The translations under genes and the position numbers were made by a program. The notes beneath the pieces are model-generated. The model saw only the letters and a list, made by a program, of their open reading frames with translations, searched no databases and was not told the origin of the DNA. This document shows, in pieces, positions 1 through 10,700 of a stretch of 13,622 nucleotides of DNA. The DNA lies in the NCBI GenBank assembly GCA_002179805.1, contig NAVB01004177.1, forward strand, positions 1-13,622. Reading direction: 5' to 3'. Every line of letters begins with the position of its first letter. The first letter of the stretch is position 1. Origin of the DNA: Acanthamoeba lenticulata. Lineage: Eukaryota; Discosea; Longamoebia; Acanthamoebidae.

Positions 1-130
1 AAAAAAAAAACACACCCACCGCCGCGCACGCAGATCATCCCAACACACCACCACCACCGCACGCGTTTTTGTTCCAGCCATCTGCCCTACTGATGTCTGA
101 TTTGTGTGGTGTGTGTGGGCACGCGAGTAC

Positions 131-2257
131 CTGATAGATCTTCTCCTGGAACTTTTCCGGTTCGGAATAGCGGGCACGCACGCGAGAGGGCAGCATCGTG
201 GTGAAGAAGCAGTGCGCGTCGGGGATGGTTCCCTGCAGGTACCGATTCACCTGCCTGTCACGCCCCGCAAGGGTAAATAACTAAACTTTCTAACATCATC
301 TGATTTGGGGGTACAGGTCAGGTGCGGGAGACTTTGGCCCCCCTCCTGGGACCTTATTCCCCCTTCAAGGACGAGGAGGAGGAGGAGGGAAAGGCCCTGA
401 AGATTGTTCACCGGGTGGGTTTGGGTTTGTTTGGGGGGAGAGAGAGAGAGAGAGAGCAAGCGCTTGGACGCAGCGAACCGGGCGGAGGTAAAACGCTGCA
501 AGTGGAAGTGCAGCTTGGTGTAGACAAAAGTGGTGCGTGAGAATTCGGGATCAATCTGCTTGATGAAGTCCATCATGTCTAGCTTATCCCAGTCCTTGGC
601 CTCCTCCACGCAAAGTATGAGCCTGTCGGGATGTTTGACCAGATTGTAGATCATCGCTTGCACGTCGCCTTTAGCATCGGCGTCTTCTTCCTTTTATTGT
701 GTTGCATTAGTGGTTTCTTCTCCGTTTCGGTTTCACCCACTATTTCTCTTCTGGAATGTTCGCGGTAGAAAGCTCAGGAGGGAGGAGGGGTGCCGAACCT
801 TGAGCAAACCCGGCGTGTCGATGAGCGTGAGGTTGGAGCAGTAGCGATACTCGTACTGCAAGAACACGGGCTCCTTTTGGTTTTGGCAAATGCGAGAAGA
901 GGAAGTGTTATTGTGTGTGTGCGTGTGTATGTGTGTTAGCGACTACTGGCCACCAGTCCAACAACTGACAAGGAGAGAAGAGGAAGCCACAAGTGTTGGG
1001 AGCAGAAGAAGAACACTCCGGGGGGGGGGGTGCAGCACCTCAGAAAGTTTGTTGAGCTTATTACGCTTTTGAAGTTCTTCGGGAAGGTCGCCCAGAGAGA
1101 CTACAATGTCGTGGTCGTACTCGGGTCCCTTGAGCAGCGGATCTCTCTTCAGAGTAACGCGAGGGCGGTCGCACTTGGGATTGTTAATCAGGTTTACGAA
1201 CAACGGGCGTTTCGTCGTCTGGTTTGGTTGACGAAAATGACGAAAAGGCAAAGGTGAGACCCACCACGCCACCGCACACCACACAACACACAAAATCAAC
1301 AATAACAGTTAGAAAGAGAGAGAGAGAGAGAAAGAAAGAAAGAGGAGAGAGAAGGAGAAGAGACGAGACACACACGGCGGTGAGGCTGGGGAAGGAGGAG
1401 CGAGACAGTAGAGTAGACTCACGTACGCCGTAGCCAGTGTAGGTCACGTGGTGACCAAGGATGCCTTCAATAACCGAAGATTTGCCATGGCCTTGTAAGC
1501 CAATGACAACAATTTCGGGTGCGGCTACCTGAGTGTTCAGCCTGGCCAAAAGAGGAGAGAGAGAGAGAGAGAAGGTGAGAGAAGAAGAAAAACTAAAAAC
1601 GAGGGGAGGGGAGGGGGAAAAAAAAGGGAATAATTCGTGTGGTACACGTACTCACGAGCGAAGGTTTGCAGCTTGTCGTAAGAGGCAAACACTTCCGGGT
1701 GGTTGGTGTAGGGGAAGTGCCTATACATTTCCTTGTAACCAATCCCATCCGGACCTGAAGCCTCATAAGGGATCGCTTCAAGCTCCTGAACCTCACCGTC
1801 ATCATCTTCGGCCTCCTCGGCCCTTCTCCTTTCTTCCTCTTGTTTCTTGCGGTCAGCGAGTTCTTTCTTTTTCCTCCTTTCCTCCTCACGCTTTTGCTTG
1901 GCCTCTTCCTTCCTCTTTTCCTCTTCTCGCTTCTTTTTTTTGTCCTCTTCATCCCGCTTGCGCCGCTCTTCTTCCCTGCGCTTCCTTTCTTCTTCATCTT
2001 CCACTTGGGCTTCCTCAGTATCAGGTTTCTTTTGTTCATGGCTTTTCCTCTTTTCACTGTCGTAGTCAGAAGGTCTCCCACCTTTAAAACAAAATTGTTG
2101 AAAAATGAGTAGTGTGTATACAATGAACAATGATGATCGTCAATGGTGATTTATTTAAAAAAAATAAAGAAAAAATAAAGAAAAAATGGCGTTTTGTACC
2201 TGGTACTTCGTCCTTCCTGCCTTTTTTCGTATCTTTTTCCTTTCTATTTTTAAACAT
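131..2257 (-). CDS. ARC5/DRP5/DlpA-type dynamin GTPase, N-terminal part (continues past left edge)
   Basis: Dynamin-superfamily GTPase of the branch that includes plant ARC5/DRP5 and Dictyostelium DlpA, which act in division and cytokinesis. Exons on the minus strand: 2257-2200, 2081-1652, 1541-1427, 1218-1039, 873-799, 690-479 and 254-131. All phases match and give 398 residues. The ATG at 2257 follows an in-frame TAG. Residues 1-160 are a Lys/Glu/Arg-rich, probably helical extension. The G domain then starts. The P-loop GLQGHGKS is at 177-184, switch-I TTKRP at about 202-206, and DTPG (G3) at 280-283. The G4 position reads TKLH at 344-347 instead of TKxD. Stretches such as EYRYCSNLTLIDTPG and DPEFSRTTFVYTKL align well with ARC5 as I know it. 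Stalk and GED regions would lie to the left; bases 1-130 are the start of the next intron. The family call is firm. The cytokinetic role is inferred from relatives. Confidence 0.88.
438..456. repeat. GA/CT dinucleotide tract in dynamin intron
   Basis: (GA)n on the plus strand, which is (CT)n in the sense strand of the gene, within the intron 478-255. Confidence 0.8.
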
Positions 2258-2589
2258 TATCTTCAACTAATTGTTAATCTTGTGTGGTGGTGGTAGTGGT
2301 GGTGTGAGCAAACTTGGTATAAAAAGCTGAAGAGTCGTCTCTCCTTCCAAACAACCGTTTTCCCCTCCCCCTCTCCGAAGCGCCGTTTTTGTGCCCAACC
2401 ATTGGCCGGGAGCCCTTCCTTTTTTCATCAAAGTAAGCATCTCAGATATCGAAAGCATTTCAAGAATGGTAATGAAGAAATGGTTTTTGAAGCATTTTCT
2501 CTGGAAGAAAGCCCCCTTATTTTTTTTTATTTTTTTTTACTGCGTCACCTTCGGTGCCTGGCGAGCGGCTAATCAACAAAAACAACAAA
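2258..2589. promoter_or_regulatory. Divergent promoter region between the dynamin and MO25 genes
   Basis: 332 bp separate the two start codons. The region holds a GGTGGT-rich patch at about 2284-2304, a TATA-like box at 2318 facing the MO25 gene, and long T runs at about 2520-2540. No convincing ORF was seen. A GTAAGC at 2431 could be a 5' UTR splice donor for the MO25 transcript, but no acceptor stands out, so the leader structure is unresolved. Confidence 0.6.
2318..2325 (+). promoter_or_regulatory. TATA-like box for the MO25 gene
   Basis: TATAAAAA on the plus strand, about 270 nt upstream of the MO25 ATG. The distance implies a long leader or a 5' UTR intron. It is a single motif match, so support is modest. 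Confidence 0.4.
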
Positions 2590-4411
2590 ATGTTTAAGGG
2601 CAGCAAGAAGGAAAAGCCGGTCGTGCTGATCAAGCACTGCAGGCAAGGCGTTCAGGCCTATATCAAGCACGCCAGCGGAGGTTCCAAGCAGGAGAAAGCC
2701 ATAGCAGAAGTTTCGAACAGCATCACTGGTATGAAGGTTCTTCTTTATGGCGACGGGAAGAGCGAAGCAACGCCGGAAGCTGGAGACGAGCTGCTTGGCG
2801 AAATGTTCCAGGGCGACTTACTTGGCCTCCTTTTCGCCAACCTGGGGGCGGTTGAATTTGAGGTTCATTTTTTTTTTTTTTTCTCTCTCTCTCTCTCTCT
2901 CTCCCCTCCCTTTCCCACACACACCCCACTGCCTCCACTACTTCTCAATCGTAGAACCTCTAACTCTGCTTTCTATCCCCCTCCCCCCTCCGAAGGCCAA
3001 AAAGGACTTTGTCATTCTATTTGGTAATCTCATGCGACGCGAAGTCGCTGGCCGGCGGCCGGGCGTTGAGTTTCTTGAAAACAACTCGAAACTGCTCGAT
3101 GAGCTCGTGCTTGGTTACGAAGACCCAGACATAGCAGTCATTTGCGGCCAACTGCTTCGCGTGTGCCTTGACCACGAGAGCTTGGCCCGCATCGTTCTTC
3201 ATTCTCAGCACTTCCTCAAGTTTTTCGACTTTGTAGAGAATCCCGGGTTTGATGTGGCCTCCGATGCTTTTTCCTCCTTCAAGGTAAATATAAAGTGCCA
3301 ATGGTCAATGTGTGTGTGTGTGTGTTGTTTTTATATATATATTATGTATTATTATTCTACTTTAATTTACTTATTTTTTAACGTTTTGTTCTTCCACACA
3401 CCTTTTTATCGGCAAGCGCTTAGATGTGCATACTCACCCCGTCCTCTTCTCTCCAAACCCCAACGTTTGTTCCCTTCCCCTCTTCATTTCTGCTGGTGTT
3501 GGATCGGCAGGACCTCCTTACCAAACATAAGGCCTTGTGTGCCGAGTTTTTGGAAAAGAACTATGACGTTATCTTCGAAGCCTACACCCAGCTGCTACAC
3601 TCCAAAAACTACGTCACTCGTCGGCAGTCCCTCAAGGCACGTAGCTTTACCCCCCGCCGCCAATAGACAGTCCCTGGAGACAGCGAGCTCGTCGTCCGGC
3701 TGTCTGGCATTCTTTAGGAGTGGTTTTTATGTATATATTTCTATATACACACATCAAAAGACACCCCTTTTATTCCATTATTGTTATTAAATTTCAAATT
3801 TTCCTTCTCTCTCACCTCTTCCATCTGACTCGCACACTTACACACCACCACCACCACCACTACCACTACCACCACGTTGTGCGAGTGTGGCCCAACAGCT
3901 TCTCGGTGAGTTGTTGCTGGACAGAGCTAACTTCAACGTCATGACCAAGTACATCAGTGATCAGCAAAACCTCAAGCTGATGATGAACCTCCTCCGCGAC
4001 AAGAGCAAAAACATTCAGTTTGAGGCCTTCCACGTCTTCAAAGTGTTCGTGGCAAACCCCAACAAGGCCAAGCCTATCCTTGATATCCTGACGAAGAACA
4101 AGGACAAGTTGATCAGCTTCCTCAGCAACTTTCACAACGACAAGGGTATGCTTCCCTCCTCCATTTGAGTTGTGTAGTCCTCCCTCCCTCCCTCCCTCTC
4201 TCCCCCCCCCCCTTTAAATCACCCTTCAAATGATCGATGAATGACGAAATAGAAAGGGAGATAGAAAGATGGGGAGTAAGCAAGGGCCCTCTCCTTCCTG
4301 AACTATCAATCATTTACACTCCCCCCTCCCTCCCCTCAAACAGAGGACGAGCAGTTTGCCGACGAGAAGGCTTTCTTGCTCAAGCAGATCGAGCAACTTC
4401 CTTCCCATTGA
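2590..4411 (+). CDS. CAB39: MO25/Cab39 calcium-binding-protein-39 family scaffold
   Basis: MO25 is an armadillo/HEAT-like helical-repeat scaffold. In animals it binds the pseudokinase STRAD to activate LKB1, and it also activates germinal-centre-type STE20 kinases; in fungi its relatives act in polarity and cytokinesis. Exons: 2590-2862, 2996-3283, 3511-3636, 3899-4145 and 4344-4411. All phases agree and give 333 residues, close to the usual 340 or so. Near-identical family blocks are present: [57 protein letters not shown] and EDEQFADEK. The third intron (3637-3898) begins GCACGT. A GT donor there would destroy the reading frame inside the conserved [10 protein letters not shown] block, so this is a real GC-AG intron. 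The protein ends shortly after the EDEQF helix with a very short tail. The start is the first ATG of the open frame and lies in an A-rich context. Confidence 0.97.
2882..2903. repeat. CT dinucleotide tract in the first MO25 intron
   Basis: (CT)n preceded by a T homopolymer, just after the GTTCAT donor at 2863. Confidence 0.85.
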
Positions 4412-4602
4412 TCTTTTTCTCTCTCTCTCTCTCTCTCTTTTTGTACAAAGCAGCAACTCAAGGGTTTTTGTTTGTGTTTGCCTTCTCTCTCTCCTTTTTG
4501 TTTTTTGTTAGCCAAAATAATGAATCGTTTTATCTTTTTGTATCAAAAGGGGGGAAAAATTGGTTTACAAATTTTTTGCGTGCGGGGCGGGGTACAAGCC
4601 AG
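4412..4602. other. Convergent 3' flank shared by MO25 and CCT-like genes
   Basis: 191 bp between the two stop codons. It holds a CT tract at about 4419-4438, T-rich segments and a weak AATAAT at 4516. No canonical AATAAA was found for either gene. No ORF of interest. Confidence 0.5.
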
Positions 4603-7388
4603 TCACGACCCGCCCCCAAAGGAGAAGGGACTGTCGTGGGGGACGTAGTGAGCCATGTCATCAGGGCCGACAGGAGAGGAATTACTATCCAGAGCTAGAA
4701 AGTCTTCGATCCACTGCTCTTGCGCCACTCGCTCTTCAAATTCTCGCTCTAACACCAACCCAAAAGAAAAGTATATGTAAGACTTGAGCGGCACAAGCTT
4801 AAACGCAACACGCGCAACTCTTGAAAGAGCGGCGAACCTATTTGGAGGAAAGGCGAATTGATGGGCCGAAGATCTTGCTTCTTTTGCGAAAAGTCCACCT
4901 TCTCCTTGAAGGGTGCCAGTATCGCATTGCCCCCTCTGCACGTGACCGTCACCAACACAGCATTTTTATTATTTTATTATTGTTTGTGCGTGACGAGTTT
5001 GTTTTTGGAGTAAATGAAACGCACAAACAAACACACACACACACACTAGCGCGCAGTCCACCCGCGACGAAGGGCGCAAAGCGGGGAGGAGGGGGAGCGT
5101 ACTTGAAAGGCGAGTAGATGATACCGTCGTCAGCGCAAGCAAAGAGATCGCCTTGACATGCTTGCGGTAATTGCGCGTGCGCCACCACTTGCCTGCCGAG
5201 TTCGGGGGGCGCGCGCGCGCGCACGGAGTGAGAAGGAGAGATATGAAAAAAGAAGGAGAAGGAGGATGACATTGCTCCCCCCCCCCACCCATCCGATGTC
5301 TCAAGCCGCCTTGCAAGTGGAGGGTGGTCGGTAGGAAGGAGGGGGGGGGGTTGGATTGGGGAGGGCGTACCGGAGGTACATGTCGTCGGGGATGGGCTTG
5401 GGGGGAGTGGGTTGATTACTCCGCAGTACTCCCAGCTCGCGTTCCGTCAGCACGAGCTTTTCTCGCAGCAGCTTGGACTCAAACTGGCTTCGGCTCAGCT
5501 GCTCCTTAAGCTCTGTGTTCAGAGGAGTTGTCCCAGTATTATTTTGTTATTATTAGCGGGGCAACTTTTGGGGTTAGTTTTGGGGTGTGGGGGAGTGTGT
5601 GTGTGACGAAGGGGGGGGGGGTGAGGAGGAGACGTGCCCTCGAGCTGCTTCTGGAGGTGGTCGGCCTTTTGCGCTGCTGCCGCCGCCGCCGCCGTTGTTG
5701 GGAGAGGAGAAGAAGAAGAGGAAACGGAAAGGGAGCCCGAGGATGAGGACGACGACGAGAAGGAGGAGGAGGGGGGAGACGGGTAAGGTGACGATGAGGC
5801 CGGGGTGGTGGTGGGAGCAGTCGCAGAGAGTGCGTGGTGGTGGTGCCGTCGATTGCTGTCAGAAAAGAAGGGCGACGAAGATGATGACGTCGAGGGGAAG
5901 AAGCAGGAGGAAGAGGAGGAGGAGGGGGGCAAGGAAGACGAGGATACGGAGGAGGAAGAAGAGGTGAATTTGCCGTTTTCGTCGCGCGATCGGTTCTGAG
6001 CAGCGTGTGAGAGCCGCTGGTCGGGCAGGCGCGACCACTTGCGCTTCATGCGCTTCTCGCGGTAGCGCTCGAGTTTACCTTCGTATTCGGACGATTTCTT
6101 GTCCGCGGCAACCATGGGAGGAGGAGGAGGAGGAGGAGATCCCATCATCCCGCTCGTGCTGGCAGCGCCGCCCCCGCCGCCTCCTTCGCCTCCTCCTCCA
6201 CCACCACCACCACTAGCAGCACGACCATCGTTTCCTCCGGACGCGGCTGAGATGGGAGCCTGGTGGTGGTGGTGGTGATGGGGGTGGAAGCCGCCGTGTT
6301 GGTGGTGGTGATGGTGGGGGTAATGCTGGTGGTGGTGGTGGTGGTGGGCGAGCGGGGATGCAGCAACGGGTGGTAATGGTGGTGGTGTCGTAGTCGTTGA
6401 AGTCGTTGTCGTCGTGGTAGTAGAAGCCGCCATGAAGGCGGCAGCAGCAGCAGCAGCAGCAGTAGTAGTACCGCGTGACCTCGTGGTCGGCGCAGGTTGG
6501 GGCGTGGGCGGTTGAGGGGACGAGGCCAGCGCGGGGGATGGAGTAACACCACGCGTGGTCGCTGCTGATGGCGGGGAGAGCGCATGTGGCGGCGGTGAAG
6601 GCGAATTCCCGCCCGCTTGAAAATTGGGGAGCGGCATCTGGTGCCAATTGATGGGACGAAGAAGTTGGGGTCCAATTTGCTGCGGCGCCATCGCTGACGG
6701 TGGCATGATGATTTGGGGGTAGGCCAACGGCGAGAAGGGCAGCGGACAAGCGGTCCAAAAGGGCACAAAGGGATACTGGATTACGGGCTGAAATGTGTGC
6801 GATGAGGCCGGCGGCGGCTGCTGCTGCTGCGGGTGGCTATGCCCAGCATCGCCGGGGCCACCTCCACCACTACGAAGAAGAAGATGATGATGATGATGAT
6901 CGCTGCCCTCCGCAATTGGCTGTGGCGGCGATTGCTGCTGAACGACAGGACTCGAGGTGGGGGCGGCTTGCTGTTGTGCAGCCTGCAGGTGCATCATCTG
7001 CAGCAGATACGGGTTGAGCTGGAGGCTGTCGCTCAATGAACTTGAGGGCCCATGTTGCTGTTGCTGTTGTTGAGCTGCTGAGGTCTGTAGTGTTGTTGGA
7101 GACGGCTGTTGCATGGTGCTCCAATTCATCATGAGAACCCTTTCCAAATTCTTCAGCTCATCTGAGCCGACCTGGTTTTAGAAAGAGGGGGGGGGGGAGA
7201 GAGAGAGAGAGAGCGCGGCGCAGGGCTCAGCATTAAAGTTGAGAGATGGGGTCGGGAAAAAGCGCAAGGGTTTTGGGGGCCCAACAAACCATCTCAAGAG
7301 CTGGTCGTTGATTCCAGCTAGTGGTGGCTGGCGTCGTCGCAGTAGTACCAAAGCTGATTGCATGTTGTCGTTGCTGGGAAGGGTCCAT
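4603..7388 (-). CDS. Putative transcription regulator with CCT-like basic motif and coiled coil
   Basis: Exons on the minus strand: 7388-7349, 7161-5638, 5512-5371, 5192-5103, 4935-4838 and 4748-4603, all in phase, giving 679 residues. Residues 1-370 are low complexity: poly-Gln, poly-His, poly-Pro, poly-Thr, poly-Ala and poly-Gly. Residues about 372-412 (bases 6088-5966) form a basic motif containing LERYREKRMKRKW and, later, RSRDENGKF. It resembles the CCT motif of plant and protist regulators (RYxEKRxxR ... RxRxxGxF). After a Ser-rich linker, residues about 508-555 form a coiled coil that runs smoothly across the exon junction (LQKQLE then ELKEQLSRSQ). The C-terminal 120 residues are ordered-looking but not recognised. 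The intron 5637-5513 begins GCACGT and is a GC-AG intron. The short first exon (13 codons, MDPSQQRQH start) rests on phase and splice sites only. A nuclear role is inferred; the target is unknown. Confidence 0.8.
5966..6088 (-). other. CCT-like basic domain segment of the gene at 4603-7388
   Basis: About 41 residues with an initial RYREKRMKRKW cluster and a terminal RSRDENGKF. In the CCT family the equivalent ends are RYxEKRxxRxF and RPRxxGRF. The middle departs from the plant IRYxxRK pattern (LPDQRLSHAAQ), so this is a divergent member or a convergent basic motif. Confidence 0.6.
7197..7213. repeat. GA/CT tract in the first intron of the CCT-like gene
   Basis: (GA)n beside a G homopolymer on the plus strand. 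In the sense strand it is a pyrimidine tract about 35 nt before the acceptor used for exon 2. Confidence 0.8.
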
Positions 7389-7797
7389 CTCGAGTTGGAA
7401 ACCGGAGGAAGAGAGAGAGAGAGAGAGACAAGGAGTAAACACTTTTTGTCTTCTTCTTCTTCTCCTCTCTTGTCAAGTAGTACTGCCTCTAAAGGGAGAC
7501 ACACACACACGAAAGTCAAAAAAGATTCTTTTATAAACTCTCTCTCTCTCTTCCATGGCGCTTTTGAGAAGAAGTGCGCACCGCGTGGGTGGGGATTTGT
7601 GGCTACTCCTCCTACGTGCGTGATGTGTTGTTGTTGTTTTTTTTTTTTTTCCTGTTTTTACCATTATTGGGTTCATCGACATTTTTGTTTCTTCTGCCTC
7701 CCCCTGAAAATAAAAGGAAACCGAGAAAATAAATAAATGCCTGCACGTTTACTGTTACTGTTTTGATTCCTGGGGCCACGATCGTGACGAGAAAACA
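7389..7797. promoter_or_regulatory. Divergent promoter region between the CCT-like and FHA/HARE-HTH genes
   Basis: 409 bp lie between the two start codons. The region contains a GA tract at about 7409-7427 next to the minus-strand start, a CA run at about 7500-7510, a TATA-like element at 7528-7537, a T homopolymer at about 7636-7650, and an A-rich stretch (about 7705-7737) before the plus-strand ATG. No convincing coding sequence was seen; open frames here are carried by repeats. Confidence 0.6.
7528..7537 (-). promoter_or_regulatory. TATA-like box, probably for the CCT-like gene
   Basis: The minus strand reads TATAAAAG, about 140 nt upstream of the ATG at 7388. The same bases read TATAAA on the plus strand, so the element could also serve the divergent gene, though it is then 260 nt from that ATG. 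Confidence 0.4.
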
Positions 7798-10700
7798 ATG
7801 AACGGTTTTCTGGTGCATTATGATGCATCTGGCTCAACGGGAAGAAAGCTTCACCTTAAAGGAAGGAAACTAGTTTCGTTTGGAAGGTACCTGCGAGACT
7901 CCCCCAAATCCATCTCTCTCTCTCTCTTACTAGCGGCGCCCCGGTTTTTCATCTCTCCGGAGAACTCTCTCCCGCCAAAAATCGAGATATCTATCTTAAC
8001 AACATCATTTGACTGATCCAGTTGTTCATATGCTGCCTCCCCTCCATCCGTCTCTCTTTTTTTTTCTTCCTCTCTCTCTCTCTCTCTTTTGCAGCGATTC
8101 ACAGTGCACTGTGGTGTTGCGGACACAAGGTTTCAAGCCTAAACATGCTGTTATGAATGTCCAAAATGGGCATAAGGTGTGTTCCGGCCGGCGGCAGGGT
8201 TGTCCGTGTCTTGTTGTTTTTGTTGTTGTGAAGTGAATTCGTCTTTGCTGATTCTCTCTGCTGACAATTGTTTTCTCGTCTGGCTGGCGGGCGAAGATCT
8301 ATCTGCAAAATTTGGACGAGGAGGGTCGAATGGTGCGCGTCAATGATCGACCGCTTGCGGGTGATGCAGTGGAAATACGTCACGGCGACAAAATCAACTT
8401 CGTCAACTGTGTCGTGCTCGTCTACGAAACCGACCCCAGCAACAATAACAGTAGCGGCATCTCTGTCGCCAGCGGTCCGCTCGTACGCGCGCTGTTCCCC
8501 CCCCCTTTAGTTATTTATATTTATTTTCTATTTGTCTTCGTCTCTCTGCAGCTGGAGAGCCAGCAGTGGTGTGCGTCCTTTCTTTTCTCTCTCGCGAGCC
8601 TTCTTTCTTTTTGCTTCTCCTCTCTCTCTCTCTCTCTCTTCTCTATTTCTCAAAGACGAATTCCTGGCGCTTTGTACAAAGCAACATTTCAAATCCCCCC
8701 CCCCCCAATATGTGCCCACGGCTTACGTGGGGGGAGGGGTCCCTTATTAACCCGAATTAACCTCTTATTATCATCTATTTTCTATGTCATGTTTTTAACA
8801 TCTTTTCTCATCATGATGCTTCTTACTAAATCTCACAGCGCGGCGGGGAGGAGGAGGAGGAGGAGGGAAAAGAAGCAGCGGCGGCGCTGCTGTCGGAGGG
8901 TTCGTCCTCCTTCCCCCCCCCCCAATTCTTCTCTACTCCTCGTCAGCAGCAGCGTGGGTTCCTTTTGCAAAAAAAAAAAAAAAAAGGTACTAATTGTGGA
9001 TCTGTGCCATCAATTCCGCGATATCTCTGTTGTGTGTGCTTGTGTGTGTTGTGTGCTTGTGGTGTATGTGGGCGCCCTGACGCTACAGGGAGGGCCAACC
9101 GAAGGGCTCATGTCGATGAGGAAGAGGAGGAGGACATGGAGGAGGAAGATATGGAGGAGGAGGAGGAGGCCCTCCTGGACAATGACTACGACGACAATGG
9201 CGACGATAACGAGGACGAGGCGGAGGAAGATAGAGGGGAGAGGGAGAACCATGACGACGATGATGTCGCCGAGGCTCCTCCTCCCGAGCATCACGAGGAA
9301 GCGGAGGAGGAGGAGGAGGAGGAGGAGGAAGCGGCGGAAGAGGAGGAGGAGGAGGAGGAAGAGGAAGAAGTAGACGAGGAGGAGGAGGAGGAGGAGGAGG
9401 AAGAGATGGAGGAGGAAGCACAGGAGGGGATGAAGGACGGAGGCGTGCCTTTGGCCACTCGCGATGGTGGTGATGGCGATGATGATGAGCCCAACAGCGG
9501 GATGGGCCGTCATGGTGGCAAGCGCAAGAGCCGCAAACGCGTGGCGGGCTCCGACCTCCCCCTGCTCGCCTCGGAGGTGGAGGACCAGGAGAAAGGGGCG
9601 CAGGACGAGGAAGAGAGCGGACCCGACGCCAGCCCCGCTACTGCCCCTCCTCCCGCTACCGGGAACAGTAATGACGATGATGATGATGGTGACCCTGATA
9701 AAAAGAAGAAGAAGAGGAGGAATGTGGGCGGAGGGCTGGAATCGAGAGGCGCCGCTCTTGTTGGCCAACAACCCTCCTCCTCCTCCTCCTCATCGGTCGT
9801 GGCTCCCGGCTCTCCCTCACTCGGCCGAGTCGGTGGTGCTGGTGGTGCCCTCAATGGGGCGCCCGCCCCCCACCACCACCACCACCACCAGCAGCAGCAG
9901 CAGCAGCACCCTCCGCACCAGCAAGAGGGCGGAGGCGGACAACAACAACAACAGAAGGAGGAGCAGCAGCAGGAGGAGATACGGGCGCTCCTCCAGGCCC
10001 ACGGCGGCGTGAGCGTCGCGCTGCAGCTGCCGCTCCTCCACCTCCCGCCATCACATGCGCCTCGTTCCCGTGCTTCTGCTGCTGGTGCTGGTGGCGATGG
10101 TGCCTCTGCTGCTGCTGCTGCTGCTGATGGGGATAATGATGATCCGACCCACCTGGTGCCAACCTCCCCCCCACCCCCCTTCAAACCGCCGCCACCACTG
10201 CACAGATCGATTGTCATTACCATTTTCATTATCATTTTCATTGTTAGGAAGCCCTTCCCTTTTCCATTTCCCTTCTCTCTTGCGTAACAGCAACCTGCAA
10301 TCTCCCCGATACGCGCGCTTGTTGAGGGGGAGGAGTCTCCTTGCTTTCCTCTATTTCTATGCTTTAATAATCAATCAATCAATCTTTTTTTTTTTTTTTT
10401 AATCTGTGTGTTTTGAGTACAAGGTTCTCTCATATATAAAACATAAACTTCATACTTTTTTTTAAAATATATATATATATATATACGCTTGGGTAACCAC
10501 AACCACGGACAGGATGACGAGCAGCAGCGGCAGCAGCAGCAGCAGCAGCAGCAGCGGCGGCAGGGGGATGAACAAAAACAATCCCAGCAGCAGCAGCAAC
10601 AACAACAGCAAGCGGAGGCGGCGCGAGGTAGCTTCGTACACGTCACACTTGGCCGGGTCCTGGCTGAGGGCCTCGTGGGGGAGGGCTCCACCGGCCTCGT

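Noticed and set aside
1..130. Possible further dynamin exon at the left edge
   Set aside because: After the GTACTC donor at 130 no acceptor followed by dynamin-like coding sequence appears before the window ends; it reads as intron.
1840..2112. Plus-strand frame rich in Phe/Leu resembling membrane segments
   Set aside because: It is antisense to the Lys/Glu-rich dynamin extension; no start context or splice partners were seen.
5207..5222. GC-alternating run considered as a regulatory or Z-DNA element
   Set aside because: It lies in an intron of the CCT-like gene near the acceptor and is short; nothing beyond composition supports a function.
8552..8568. A 17-nt candidate exon with a good CTCTCTGCAG acceptor and GTGTGC donor
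   Set aside because: Including it shifts the next exon from the Glu-rich frame to an Arg-rich frame that disagrees with the long acidic exon. Direct joining of 8482 to 8839 keeps phase 0. It could still be a frame-breaking alternative exon.
9010..9771. Long minus-strand open frame of leucine/isoleucine-rich sequence
   Set aside because: It is the antisense shadow of the GAG/GAC repeat tract; codon composition is entirely explained by the repeat.
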